A stretch of DNA of 64,000 nucleotides from Sporosarcina sp. FSL K6-3457 (GTDB lineage: Bacteria > Bacillota > Bacilli > Bacillales_A > Planococcaceae): positions 4,047,501 through 4,111,500 of the forward strand of contig NZ_JBBOWX010000001.1 of the NCBI RefSeq assembly GCF_038007285.1, read 5' to 3'. The position numbers were made by a program, and so were the translations under genes. Each line of letters begins with the position of its first letter. Within the stretch, counting starts at the first letter, position 1. Below are positions 34,017-42,492 of the stretch, in pieces. Below the pieces are notes generated by a model. That model had not been told where the DNA came from. It saw only the letters and a list, made by a program, of their open reading frames with translations, and searched no databases.

Positions 34017-34382
34017 ATGGATAGATTCATAATCGTCATCGACTTACTCGTTATCCTATTTTATATACTACTGATTGCTGTACTTTCTCCTTATATGATG
34101 CGATTTGTCAAAAAAAGAAACAGTGATGTATTTTTTCAGCTACTCCCCATCTTGTCCCTTATTATGATTAGTAGCATCACGATTTCCATGGGCTACGGCG
34201 GATTTTCAGAAACACTGTTCTTCCAGCTAACAAGCATCCTCTCTTTTATCCTTTTGCTGTGTCTGCTATTTTTGACACTACTTATGAAAAAGGTATGGCC
34301 TGAGAGGTATGAGAATTTGATTTCAAAGCTCTCCCTTTCTATCATAAAAAAAGAAGCTCAGCAAAAGCCGTTCGATACATAA
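34017..34382 (+). CDS. Small membrane protein of unknown function
   Basis: A 121-residue protein with three membrane helices (about 3-27, 41-58, 66-90) and a basic C-terminal tail (MKKVWPERYENLISKLSLSII). The start MDRFIIVID at 34017 lies 11 bases after AAGGAGG; the in-frame ATG at 34008 is only 2 bases from the site. No family recognised. Its terminator overlaps the stop codon. Confidence 0.65.
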   Translation: MDRFIIVIDLLVILFYILLIAVLSPYMMRFVKKRNSDVFFQLLPILSLIMISSITISMGYGGFSETLFFQLTSILSFILLLCLLFLTLLMKKVWPERYENLISKLSLSIIKKEAQQKPFDT

Positions 34383-34398
34383 CGAACGGCTTTTTGCT
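34360..34398 (+). terminator. Intrinsic terminator overlapping the stop codon
   Basis: Arms AGCAAAAGCCGTTCG and CGAACGGCTTTTTGCT with an 8-base loop that contains the gene's TAA. Confidence 0.85.
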
Positions 34399-34427
34399 AG
34401 ATATAAAATCATCTGTCAGCAAGTTTA

Positions 34428-34549
34428 TTGGCGCTTATACGCTGGATATTGTCGTTCGTGGGCGACTTATTGGCGCCAACTACCTAGATATTGGCGTTCA
34501 CAGACCATTTATTGGCGCTCATTCATGAATTATTGGCGAATCAAGACTT
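34428..34549. repeat. Intergenic 21-bp-period tract with TTATTGGCG core
   Basis: Six units of 21 bp, each starting TTATTGGCG (variants ATATTGGCG, ATATTGTCG) plus 12 variable bases. This is the third unrelated core with the same period in this window. The rest of the 334-base gap before the AlaX-like gene is AT-rich promoter DNA without an ORF. Confidence 0.85.
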
Positions 34550-34716
34550 TACTCCTACTTATTATTCCTTATTAACGTCTTCAAATACCTAAATATCATT
34601 GACAAACGACCTTACTACGTTTTCTATAAACTAAAAAAGAACACAACCTATATGAAGGATACAAGCGAAATTTCATTGTGTTAAAATGATAAAAATAACG
34701 AGTGGGAGACGATGTC

Positions 34717-35904
34717 ATGTTAAAAGAACGGTACTATTACGTAAATCCATATTGCAAATCGTTTACGGCACGCATTACTAAAGCAACACAAGATGCGCAA
34801 GGGCAGCCCTATGTCGTGTTAGACAATACAGCTTTTTATCCTGAAGGTGGGGGCCAGCCCGCTGATATGGGGTCGTTGAATGGCATTTCAGTGCTTCATG
34901 TGGAAGAGGTGGATGGTGAGGTCCGGCATATGGTGGCGGAAAGCCTTGATGCCACAGGTGAAGTGGAGGGTGTCATTGACTGGGAGCGACGCTTTGACCA
35001 TATGCAGCAGCATGCAGGGCAGCATATTTTGTCAGCGGCGTTTGTTGAGTTATTCGGATTTCCAACGATTAGTTTTCATTTAGGAAAAGAGATTGTTTCT
35101 ATTGATTTGGACGTGGAAGAGGTTTCATCCGAACAATTGAAAACCGTAGAACGATTAGCGAATGACGTCATCCTTGAAAACAGACCCATTGAGACTAAAT
35201 GGGTAACGGAGGGCGAGCTTGACCAGTATTCACTTCGGAAGCAGGTGACTGTGACGGATGAAATTCGATTAGTTATCATTCCGAACTTTGATGATAACGG
35301 CTGCGGAGGGACACATCCAAGTTCAACGGGACAAGTTAGTGCTCTGAAGATTTTATCGACAGAAAAGCAAAAGCGCAAAGTACGCGTACATTTTGTTTGT
35401 GGCGGACGTGTGTTGCAGCAATTACAACAAAAAAATCAGCAGCTGACGGCAGCCTCCCAATTGTTAAGTGCACCTGAAGATGGCGTTGCTGGAGCTATCG
35501 AAAAACTGTTAACTACTAATCATGCACTTGAAAAAACGCTAGAGGAAGCACAAGAAACGTTGTTAGCATTTGAAGCGAAGGAACTGTTGAATACGCGGCA
35601 TCAAGGCGTTGTAAAAGCCGTATTTACAGGACGTACTGTTCAACAATTACAAAAACTCGCTAAGTTGCTGGTGACAGACAATGAGAACGTCATTGCACTT
35701 CTCGTTGCTGATAATGAAGACAGACTGCAGTTTGTCGCGGCGCGCGGATCTTCCATCGCAGTGAGCATGAAGCAGGTTTCAGCTACTGCACTTCCCCTTA
35801 TTAACGGCAAAGGCGGCGGCAATGATGCGTTTGTTCAAGGTGGTGGAGAGAAGCTGGTAACCGCCGAAGAGTTAGTACAAGCAATGGTTGAGCAAGTAAT
35901 TTGA
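34717..35904 (+). CDS. Alanyl-tRNA editing protein, AlaX-like with DHHA1 domain
   Basis: A 395-residue protein. YPEGGGQPADMG (about 39-50) and DHMQQHAGQHILSAAF (about 91-106, H-x3-H zinc ligands) plus NGCGGTHPSST (C-x3-H) define the alanyl-tRNA synthetase second additional domain used by AlaX to hydrolyse Ser- or Gly-mischarged tRNA-Ala. A coiled segment (about 230-290) and a C-terminal DHHA1 domain with the glycine-rich GKGGGNDAFVQGGG follow, the long AlaX-L form. ATG 34717 is favoured over an upstream GTG. It acts in trans to AlaS in the cytoplasm. Confidence 0.9.
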   Translation: MLKERYYYVNPYCKSFTARITKATQDAQGQPYVVLDNTAFYPEGGGQPADMGSLNGISVLHVEEVDGEVRHMVAESLDATGEVEGVIDWERRFDHMQQHAGQHILSAAFVELFGFPTISFHLGKEIVSIDLDVEEVSSEQLKTVERLANDVILENRPIETKWVTEGELDQYSLRKQVTVTDEIRLVIIPNFDDNGCGGTHPSSTGQVSALKILSTEKQKRKVRVHFVCGGRVLQQLQQKNQQLTAASQLLSAPEDGVAGAIEKLLTTNHALEKTLEEAQETLLAFEAKELLNTRHQGVVKAVFTGRTVQQLQKLAKLLVTDNENVIALLVADNEDRLQFVAARGSSIAVSMKQVSATALPLINGKGGGNDAFVQGGGEKLVTAEELVQAMVEQVI

Positions 35905-35985
35905 ACTGCCAAATAACGAGGTACTCAGTATTTAACATGCTATAATAATTGTAACTTGTCGACAATATAAAAGGAGGCACTCCCC

Positions 35986-36804
35986 GTGCATAAAACAGCA
36001 GAAATTGTAGAAGCAAAAAATTATATTCTTAGTAAAACAACAGCTATTCCTGAAATCGGTATTATTTTAGGATCTGGATTGGGCGGTCTTGCTGATGAAA
36101 TCGAAAATAGTGTTGTCATTCCCTACGAGGACATCCCTTTTTTCTCGAAATCAGATGCAGTGGGTCACGCCAATGAATTGGTCATTGGTCAATTAGAAGG
36201 AAAAACTGTTGTCGCTATGAAAGGGCGTTACCACTTTTACGAAGGCTATTCGTTAGATGAGGTGACCTTCCCTGTGCGTGTGATGAAAGCATTAGGCATC
36301 GATAAGCTAGTGGTTACGAATGCTTGTGGAGCAGTTAATACAGATTTTAATCCAGGTGAGTTGATGTTAATCACCGATCACCTTAATTTGGTCGGCATCA
36401 ATCCGTTGATTGGTAAAAATAATGATGATTTAGGGACACGCTTCCCTGACGCTTCCGAGGTGTATAACAAAGAGTTAAGAAACACAGCGCTGCAAGTTGC
36501 CAAAGAACATAATATTACACTGCGTGAAGGCGTTTATGGTTGGTGGAGTGGCCCTGTTTACGAAACACCTGCTGAAATTCGCATGATCCGTATTTTAGGT
36601 GGAGATGCCGTCGGAATGTCAACAGTACCCGAGGCTGTTGTCGCGGTTCACGCAGGATTGAAGGTATTAGGTATCTCTTGCTTAACAAATATGGCCTCCG
36701 GGATTTTAGACGAACCTTTAAGTCATGAGGATGTTATTGCAGTGGCTGCCAAGTCCCGCGATACATTCATCCATCTGATTAAAAATGTTTTGAAGGAAAT
36801 CTAA
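35986..36804 (+). CDS. punA: Purine nucleoside phosphorylase, trimeric type
   Basis: A 272-residue phosphorylase. GIILGSGLGGLAD (25-37) binds phosphate, MKGRYHFYEGY (about 79-89) holds the catalytic His and Tyr region, VTNACGAVN and MSTVPEAVVA (Glu and Met of the nucleoside site), and LTNMASGI near the end carries the purine-specifying Asn. It splits inosine/guanosine to base and ribose-1-phosphate for salvage. It starts with GTG after AAAGGAGG. A small membrane-protein gene follows 21 bases downstream, probably in the same transcript. No pentomutase gene (deoB/drm) lies beside it. Confidence 0.92.
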   Translation: MHKTAEIVEAKNYILSKTTAIPEIGIILGSGLGGLADEIENSVVIPYEDIPFFSKSDAVGHANELVIGQLEGKTVVAMKGRYHFYEGYSLDEVTFPVRVMKALGIDKLVVTNACGAVNTDFNPGELMLITDHLNLVGINPLIGKNNDDLGTRFPDASEVYNKELRNTALQVAKEHNITLREGVYGWWSGPVYETPAEIRMIRILGGDAVGMSTVPEAVVAVHAGLKVLGISCLTNMASGILDEPLSHEDVIAVAAKSRDTFIHLIKNVLKEI

Positions 36805-36825
36805 CAAGGACGTGGGGGAAAAATC

Positions 36826-37062
36826 ATGTTAAAAAAGTATGCAATTTTTCTTGTCATTTTCATGGTACTTTACTTGGCTCTTCAACTTTCAGTAGGAGCC
36901 GTTTTAACAGCGATGTATCAACCAGACGTCACTTCCGTTAAGAATGATGTTGTCTATAAACTAGGTGCCTTCACACCAGCATTGACGATTATTGCAGCAG
37001 CTGCCATTTCTTATTTCCTCACATATAAATTAGGCAAAAAAGTAAAAGTACGGACGAACTAA
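36826..37062 (+). CDS. Small two-helix membrane protein
   Basis: A 78-residue protein with two helices (6-28 and 46-66) and a basic tail (KLGKKVKVRTN). No family recognised. It is probably expressed with the nucleoside phosphorylase, whose stop lies 21 bases upstream, and is followed by a terminator. Confidence 0.65.
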   Translation: MLKKYAIFLVIFMVLYLALQLSVGAVLTAMYQPDVTSVKNDVVYKLGAFTPALTIIAAAAISYFLTYKLGKKVKVRTN

Positions 37063-37079
37063 AATGATTATTTATGATC

Positions 37080-37107
37080 AAAAGGGCCATTCGTTGGCCC
37101 TTTTTTG
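37080..37107 (+). terminator. Intrinsic terminator of the punA transcript
   Basis: Arms AAAAGGGCCA and TGGCCCTTTTTT around four bases, followed by a T run. Confidence 0.9.
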
Positions 37108-37260
37108 TTCCTATAAATCATTTACCACTCACAAAATTACAAAAACAATAATCCCTATCAATCGGGCCGTCTGGTGCTTGTTGACGAAGATTTTTCGTCA
37201 TACTACCTATTCGGCTAACCTTATCACTTTTATACATTTTTCATACATTTCGAAAAAACT

Positions 37261-37449
37261 TCATCGAATCGTATTCAATGCATCCCTCGCCTGCATAGCC
37301 TTCGCTTCAATAATTTCTTGTATCGTCCCTTTACTCAACGACTCCCAGTCTTCCAGGTGTTCAGCCATATAAAATAGATGATTGCTCTGGATCACCATCA
37401 CTAATCCCCATTTTCGTAAATGTATTTTCAACTTGTGGTGTGTTCATGA
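37261..37449 (-). pseudogene. Decayed small gene, two overlapping frames
   Basis: In the ~460-base gap between punA operon and the anti-sigma gene, the minus strand holds a frame MNTPQVENTFTKMGISDGDP that ends early, overlapping a second frame MAEHLEDWESLSKGTIQEII to TGA 37261. Adding an AT dinucleotide at TTATATGG joins them into one ~62-residue acidic protein. No family recognised. Another short open piece (VFVQDVFYSTEEAELGHEHT) lies just upstream in a third frame. Most likely a decaying gene. Confidence 0.35.
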
Positions 37450-37570
37450 CCTAATTCCGCTTCTTCTGTCGAATAGAAAACATCCTGCACAAAAACACTA
37501 CTTTCGTTGATTTTTTCCTCGATTAACAAGCATACCTAACCAAATTCGTATAAATTAAACGGACCCCCAT

Positions 37571-38329
37571 TCACATCGATTTAGCCATTCCAATAATTTC
37601 TTCCCTTGTGAGTTTCCCATCAATGTGAAAATAATAAGTTTGTGTCATCCAAGTTAGCCTTCGGGTACCATCTTTAAATGACAGCATATTTGCTGTTTGG
37701 CCATTTATCAAAATTTCTTCTACTATTGTATCATCACTATCCGCTACTCCCCCAAAAGCATATTGCCCAACTAGCTTCTTCTCAGCTACTATAAATTCTC
37801 TCTCATCGCTCACATAGTTTAAGTAAACTTCGTTACTCATTTGATCTACTTCTCGCATTACAATAACCTTTTCCAATCGGAACTCTGCTGGTACTGTTGG
37901 TATATTAATCATGAAATTCGTTACTTTCTGTGCTTCTTCTAAGTCCATCTCTCCCACAATAGGTCCTGAATCCTCAATGACAAACATACCAGAGGCACTG
38001 CCTTCAGTGTCCGTAGACTCACCAGAACCTCCAAACACTTGCACAACAGAGCCTTGCACCTTGTGGAATATTTCACTCCACCGACTATAAGCCCCTCCTT
38101 CTTGCGGGTACGCTACGACAATAAGTACCATGAAAATAGAGGCAACAGCTACGATAATCTTTTTCGAAAAATAATTTCTTCTAGGGGAATGGGATGCTTC
38201 TTGATACCCACCTTCCATCTTTCGCCATGCCTCTGTAGCAGATAATCTTGGTGGAGGAAATTCCTCCACTTTTACATCTAACACTTCCCGAATCAGTTGA
38301 TCTAAGTTCTGTTGTTTTGGTTCAGACAT
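37571..38329 (-). CDS. Membrane-anchored anti-sigma factor with DUF4367-like sensor domain
   Basis: A 252-residue protein with N-terminal cytoplasmic part (1-54), one helix (KIIVAVASIFMVLIVVAY, about 56-73) and an extracytoplasmic region containing EAQKVTNFMINIPTVPAEFR and FKDGTRRLTWMTQTYYFHIDG, like DUF4367 proteins. It overlaps the ECF sigma gene by 8 bases and is the cognate anti-sigma candidate. Layout parallels 33029-33781, but sequences differ and point to distinct signals. Confidence 0.8.
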   Translation of the reverse strand: MSEPKQQNLDQLIREVLDVKVEEFPPPRLSATEAWRKMEGGYQEASHSPRRNYFSKKIIVAVASIFMVLIVVAYPQEGGAYSRWSEIFHKVQGSVVQVFGGSGESTDTEGSASGMFVIEDSGPIVGEMDLEEAQKVTNFMINIPTVPAEFRLEKVIVMREVDQMSNEVYLNYVSDEREFIVAEKKLVGQYAFGGVADSDDTIVEEILINGQTANMLSFKDGTRRLTWMTQTYYFHIDGKLTREEIIGMAKSM

Positions 38330-38912
38330 GTGACATCACCTCCATCAATTCAGGCTGTTGCTCAATCGATTCTTTCAACTTCTTTTTCGCGCGAAACATT
38401 CGTGTTTTCACTGTTGAAAGTTTTACATCTAAAAGCTCGGAAATTTCCTCGTACGTCAAATCATGATGATAGAACAGTATCAACACTTCCTTATGATCTG
38501 GCTTCAGCTTATCAATCTCCTCAACTAACAATTCCTTCACATAGGCCTCTTCCAATCCAGTTTCAACCGTTGAAATGTAATCAGGATGAGCCGCGTCTGA
38601 CTCTGTATCTATATAGACGTCCGAAGTCGTGAAATCATTCCATTTGCTCAAACGACGAAGATGATCGATTGCGGTACGCGTAGCAATGACAGATAACCAA
38701 GCACCTAGCTTTTCCACGTCATGCACAGTATGTAAACTTTTAAATGCTTTCATAAATGTTTCTTGTACAATATCCTCTGCCAATCCCTGATCTTTAATAA
38801 CCCGGTAGGCTGCATAATAGACACGGTTATAGTATTGCTCAAAAATGATTCGCTCTGCCTCTCTATCTTGTTGCTTGTTTTTCCGAAAAATATTTTTTAG
38901 CAACTCTTTCAC
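38322..38912 (-). CDS. ECF sigma factor
   Basis: A 196-residue ECF sigma. Region 2: IIFEQYYNRVYYAAYRVIKD and DIVQETFMKAFKSLHTV (about 22-65); region 4: LKPDHKEVLILFYHHDLTYE plus LDVKLSTVKTRMFRAKKKLKE (about 130-182). It is translationally coupled with the anti-sigma that follows. Its upstream neighbour is a decayed transporter gene on the other strand. The regulon is unknown. Confidence 0.9.
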   Translation of the reverse strand: MKELLKNIFRKNKQQDREAERIIFEQYYNRVYYAAYRVIKDQGLAEDIVQETFMKAFKSLHTVHDVEKLGAWLSVIATRTAIDHLRRLSKWNDFTTSDVYIDTESDAAHPDYISTVETGLEEAYVKELLVEEIDKLKPDHKEVLILFYHHDLTYEEISELLDVKLSTVKTRMFRAKKKLKESIEQQPELMEVMSHV

Positions 38913-38950
38913 TTCCTATCTGCGCATGCATGCCAGTATGTATACGAATC

Positions 38951-39535
38951 TCATAAAATAATGTTGCAATTATTCCCATTGTACACTTGATTATTGAGAA
39001 GTTGAAGCCTGTCGTCCCTTGTATTGTGGTGACAGCAATGATTGCGAGGCAAAAAATACGGGCAATGAGGGTGCAGTGGATGATTACAGCTGGAACGTTC
39101 GCTGCCAGTGTATTGCTTATATTGATAGCATTGTTTTGATTATCAGGGGTACAGGTCGAAAACACAGCTGACTTTGTCTCTGGCATCATTGCCTCGGTGT
39201 TATGTGGATTAGGTGCGGTACTCTGCACGATTTATTCGAAGAAGTTAAGCAATGCCGGCTGGACAAGCTCAGCCATTTTAGCTCATCGTTTTTACGGAAT
39301 TATTGCCCTATCATTTGTAATGACCTATACAATTTTGCCGACATTTTTATTGCAAAAAGGGATTCAATACTGCGAGCCCTTCTTTGTCATGATGACCATC
39401 TGCTTCATACCTGTTTTCACATTCACTTTCCAACTATTCGATCCACGTATCGAGTGGTCTACCCTTTCGTTGATTGGCATTTTAATGTTATTTATATTGG
39501 GGGTTGCTAGTATTTTTTCGGAGAGTAAAGCGTAG
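38951..39535 (+). pseudogene. Decayed EamA/DMT multidrug-type transporter
   Basis: One frame runs from about 38951 to TAG 39535, broken by an in-frame TGA at 39137-39139 and lacking a start and the first half. It reads NVAIIPIVHLIIEKLKP, then after the stop VSGIIASVLCGLGAVLCTIY and FLLQKGIQYCEPFFVMMTIC, the second EamA repeat of a DMT permease. The 112-codon stretch from 39197 looks intact but is only the C-terminal quarter to third and has no good ribosome site. Confidence 0.75.
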
Positions 39536-39575
39536 GAATTTTACTCTCCATTTTTATATAATAGAAACAACAATC

Positions 39576-40133
39576 CTATTGAACTTTAGTTACTAACTGT
39601 TCCGTTGTAAGTATCGTCGCGAACTCCTCATGCAAAGTAGCTAATGAAATGGCGTGTAACGTCTCGGCACCATAATAAGTACCATTTTGATCCTCCAACC
39701 CAAAAGCTGCTGTTGCATCAGAAATAAGATAGGTATCGAAGCCTAAATTTCCACTCATCCGTGTAGTCGTTGACACACAATGCGGTGTTGTCAAACCAGC
39801 AATGACAACTGTTGTGATGCCATTTTCTTGTAAAACTCGTTCTAAATTTGTACCAATGAAGCTACTATTCACCTTCTTCGTAATGACAATTTCTTCATCC
39901 ACAGGTGCGACCAATTCTTTAATAGCAAAGCCTTCATTCTTTGGATAAAACGAAGAGCTAGGATTATCGGACATATGTTGAATGTGGATAACTTTCCAGC
40001 CCTTTTCTCTCCACAATGTTAGTAACTTGCTAATATTATCCTCTGCTTGGGGATTGTTTCGCTCGCCCCACTTGTTATCCACAAAAGCTTTTTGAACATC
40101 TATTATTACTAAAGCCATATTTTCTCGATTCAT
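39576..40133 (-). CDS. Isochorismatase-family cysteine hydrolase
   Basis: A 185-residue hydrolase. ALVIIDVQKAFVD (7-19) carries the catalytic Asp, VITKKVNSSFIGTNLE (about 83-98) the Lys, and GLTTPHCVSTTTRMS (about 113-127) the nucleophilic Cys after a cis-peptide turn, the triad of nicotinamidase/isochorismatase-like enzymes. The natural substrate is probably a small amide. It is monocistronic with AGGAGGAA before the ATG. Confidence 0.9.
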   Translation of the reverse strand: MNRENMALVIIDVQKAFVDNKWGERNNPQAEDNISKLLTLWREKGWKVIHIQHMSDNPSSSFYPKNEGFAIKELVAPVDEEIVITKKVNSSFIGTNLERVLQENGITTVVIAGLTTPHCVSTTTRMSGNLGFDTYLISDATAAFGLEDQNGTYYGAETLHAISLATLHEEFATILTTEQLVTKVQ

Positions 40134-40313
40134 AGAAATTCCTCCTAGCCTCTTATGGGAATAAGAATAACTTTACTACTGGTTCTACATTATCACATCT
40201 ACCAGTCTAAAAATAATACATTCTCTTGCATGAATAGCTACATCTTTCCCGGTAATTTGACAATTCCTTAGATGACCTGTATTGTGAGTATGAAATTGAT
40301 AATTAAATTAGGA

Positions 40314-40473
40314 ATTCCTCGTTAGGTGAGGCTCCTATATGGAGATACGCTGCTGCCCAGAAATGTCGAAAGACACCAATGGGTCAACAGGAACCATCGA
40401 CTTAAGGTGGTTTTTAATGTAGCTGGATGGATGTCATCCTATGCCATATAGTGCTAAAGCTCTACGAAGAGGG
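40314..40473 (+). ncRNA. M-box (ykoK) magnesium riboswitch
   Basis: The segment holds the conserved M-box strings GTTAGGTGAGGCTCCTATAT, GAGATACGCTGCTGCCCAGA, AATGTCGAAAGACACCAATG, GGTCAACAGGAACC, CGACTTAAGGTGG and a closing CTCTACGAAGAGG. It binds Mg2+ ions and switches off expression of Mg2+ transport genes, here the mgtE-like gene at 40678. A terminator hairpin follows at 40499-40529, so control is by transcription termination. The 180 bases upstream to the isochorismatase gene hold its promoter. Confidence 0.93.
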
Positions 40474-40498
40474 TTTATTCGATTATATCGTTTTTTTG

Positions 40499-40529
40499 AA
40501 CACCCTTCTTTGTCGAGGGGTGTTTTTTC
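40499..40529 (+). terminator. Regulated terminator of the M-box
   Basis: Arms AACACCCTT and AGGGGTGTT followed by TTTTTT, 26 bases after the riboswitch core. It would form at high Mg2+. Confidence 0.88.
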
Positions 40530-40552
40530 ATATGTGAAAGGAGGTGATGGGG

Positions 40553-40663
40553 ATGTGTAGTTCGACGAGTTCAGAACCCCCCAGTTGTTTAAGGTCCACA
40601 GCACTACAAATAAAAAAGAATGCGTCCATTCCCCTTCACCTCGTGAATAGGTGGGCGCACTAA
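40553..40663 (+). CDS. Leader peptide ORF between M-box and mgtE (36 codons)
   Basis: A small ORF with a near-ideal ribosome site (AAAGGAGGTGA at 40537-40547, 8 bases before ATG). It begins MCSSTSSEPPSCLRSTALQI and ends LHLVNRWAH. Its stop TAA (40661-40663) overlaps the ribosome site TAAGGAGG of the mgtE-like gene, so translation of the two should be coupled. The early E-P-P run recalls leader peptides such as MgtL, whose acidic/proline-rich start destabilises ribosomes at low Mg2+. A regulatory role is inference; being a translated ORF is well supported by the site. Confidence 0.6.
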   Translation: MCSSTSSEPPSCLRSTALQIKKNASIPLHLVNRWAH

Positions 40664-40677
40664 GGAGGTCCACTTCT

Positions 40678-41670
40678 ATGGACAACATGATCAACGGCGT
40701 TTTCAAGCATGAAACGACCGGAACACTTATGAAAAAGGGGTATATCGCCCTGCAAGAAACGTATACAGCCGAAAAAGCTATTTCACATCTTCGACAAAAC
40801 GTGCAAGGTAAAACAAATATTCACTACTTGTATATTCTTAATGCGGATCATCAACTAACAGGCGTTTTGTCTATTCGGGAATTGCTTGGTGCCTCGAATG
40901 ACGAGGTCATCTCGACGATTATGATGACAGATATCGTTTCATTTCCAACGGATTTAGATCAAGAAGATGCGGCTAAGATTTTCCGTGATGAAGACCTTGT
41001 GTCAATTCCTGTTGTGACTCGTGAGAAAAAACTCATTGGTGTCATTCACGTCGAAGATATTTTAGACGTTATACAACAAGAAGCAGACGAGGATATCGGA
41101 AAGCTTTCTGCTACTGGAAAAGAAATTGACTTTCAAACGAGTCCTTTCCTAGCGGCTTGGAGACGATTACCTTGGCTGATTTTGTTACTATTCATCGGAT
41201 TGATTTCGGGTGGAATTATTGAAAGATTTGAAGCTACGTTAGAAGCAGTTGTTGCACTAGCCTTCTTCATGCCGATGATTGCGGGTATGACTGGAAATAC
41301 AGGTACACAATCACTTGCAGTTGTTGTTCGCGGCCTTGTTTCAGAGGATCTTGATTTCAAAAAGTCCATAAAGCTGTTATATCGGGAATTGATTGTTGGC
41401 ATAATCATTGGTGTAACATGTGCGATTATCATTGCCGGAATTGCATTTGTTTGGCGTGGAAGTTTAACGCTTGGTCTTGTCGTTGGCACTTCGCTTCTTG
41501 CGACACTCATTATCGGAACACTCGCGGGTACCATTATTCCACTTCTATTATACAAATTTAAAGTAGATCCTGCCGTTGCATCAGGTCCACTTATTACAAC
41601 TATTAATGATATTTTGTCTTTGCTCATTTATTTTGGGATTGCAACGATGTTTATTTCGAAATTGATGTGA
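40678..41670 (+). CDS. mgtE: MgtE-type magnesium transporter without the N domain
   Basis: A 330-residue Mg2+ channel/transporter. Two CBS motifs (about 12-75 and 80-140: VLSIRELLGASNDEVISTIM, LIGVIHVEDILDVIQQEADE), then a plug helix and five membrane helices with the pore segment PMIAGMTGNTGTQSLAVVVRGL and the late Asp (ITTINDILSLLIYF) that binds Mg2+. It lacks the ~120-residue N domain of classical MgtE, which usually helps close the channel. ATG 40678 follows AAGGAGG. Control is by the M-box upstream and perhaps by the leader ORF. Confidence 0.9.
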   Translation: MDNMINGVFKHETTGTLMKKGYIALQETYTAEKAISHLRQNVQGKTNIHYLYILNADHQLTGVLSIRELLGASNDEVISTIMMTDIVSFPTDLDQEDAAKIFRDEDLVSIPVVTREKKLIGVIHVEDILDVIQQEADEDIGKLSATGKEIDFQTSPFLAAWRRLPWLILLLFIGLISGGIIERFEATLEAVVALAFFMPMIAGMTGNTGTQSLAVVVRGLVSEDLDFKKSIKLLYRELIVGIIIGVTCAIIIAGIAFVWRGSLTLGLVVGTSLLATLIIGTLAGTIIPLLLYKFKVDPAVASGPLITTINDILSLLIYFGIATMFISKLM

Positions 41671-41823
41671 TTTAAAGTCCTAGTTTATCTTCCGCTTTTG
41701 AAATCCAGCGAACGAGCACAGTCATACTTCCCAATTTACTATTTCCTTATATAGGATATAGTAAGGATAGATAAAGTCTTCAAAGATTTAAAGTAAACCC
41801 GTATGACAAAGGTGGGGACTGTT

Positions 41824-42492
41824 ATGAAGGAAATTTTATATATCGAGGATGACATAGAGATTGGCACTATCGTCAAAGAAGACTTGGAGCAGCGTGGCTA
41901 TGTAGTACACTGGCTCACTTCTGGCGAAAAAATTGGAGAAATGCTCGGCGATGCAAAAGTCGTGATTTTGGATGTCATGCTTCCTGGACTGGATGGTTTT
42001 ACAGTCGGGCAACGCTTGAAACACAATCATCCCGAAGTATCGATTCTCATGTTGTCTGCGCGAACAGCTGTTGACGATAAGCTTCAAGGGCTACGTTTTG
42101 CGGATGATTATGTAACCAAACCTTTTCATCCTGAAGAACTCGCCGCAAGAATCGATGTTTTATTCAGAAGAAATCAACATACAGTATCTACAGAAATTCA
42201 ACTGGGCCATATAACCGTCCATACGACAGAAAACCGTATTGTGAAAAACGATGGTGAAGAAATCTTTTTGACAGCTAAACAACATCAGATTTTCATGTAT
42301 TTACTACGCCATCCCAATCAAATCTTAACAAAAGAGCAGCTGTACGAGGCGGTGTGGGGAGAGGCTTATATGGAGGGGGATAAAACCTTAATGGTTCATA
42401 TCCGCTACTTGAGAGAGAAAATTGAAGAAAATCCGAGTGACCCTCAAATCGTTGAAACGATTCGCGGCATCGGCTATCGAGTGAAGCAATGA
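41824..42492 (+). CDS. OmpR-family response regulator
   Basis: A 222-residue regulator. Receiver domain (1-115) has IEDD near the start, the phospho-acceptor in VVILDVMLPGLDG and the K of YVTKPFHPEEL. The C-terminal winged helix contains HPNQILTKEQLYEAVWGEAY and TLMVHIRYLREKIEENPSDP. It overlaps the kinase gene by 4 bases. Position before a BcrA/LanF-type exporter suggests it controls that exporter in response to an antimicrobial peptide, by analogy with SpaRK-like and BceRS-like systems. ATG 41824 is preferred to 41803. Confidence 0.92.
   Translation: MKEILYIEDDIEIGTIVKEDLEQRGYVVHWLTSGEKIGEMLGDAKVVILDVMLPGLDGFTVGQRLKHNHPEVSILMLSARTAVDDKLQGLRFADDYVTKPFHPEELAARIDVLFRRNQHTVSTEIQLGHITVHTTENRIVKNDGEEIFLTAKQHQIFMYLLRHPNQILTKEQLYEAVWGEAYMEGDKTLMVHIRYLREKIEENPSDPQIVETIRGIGYRVKQ

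Noticed and set aside
39197..39535. Intact 112-residue membrane protein
   Set aside because: It is the C-terminal part of a DMT permease whose upstream frame continues through an in-frame TGA; a pseudogene fits better.
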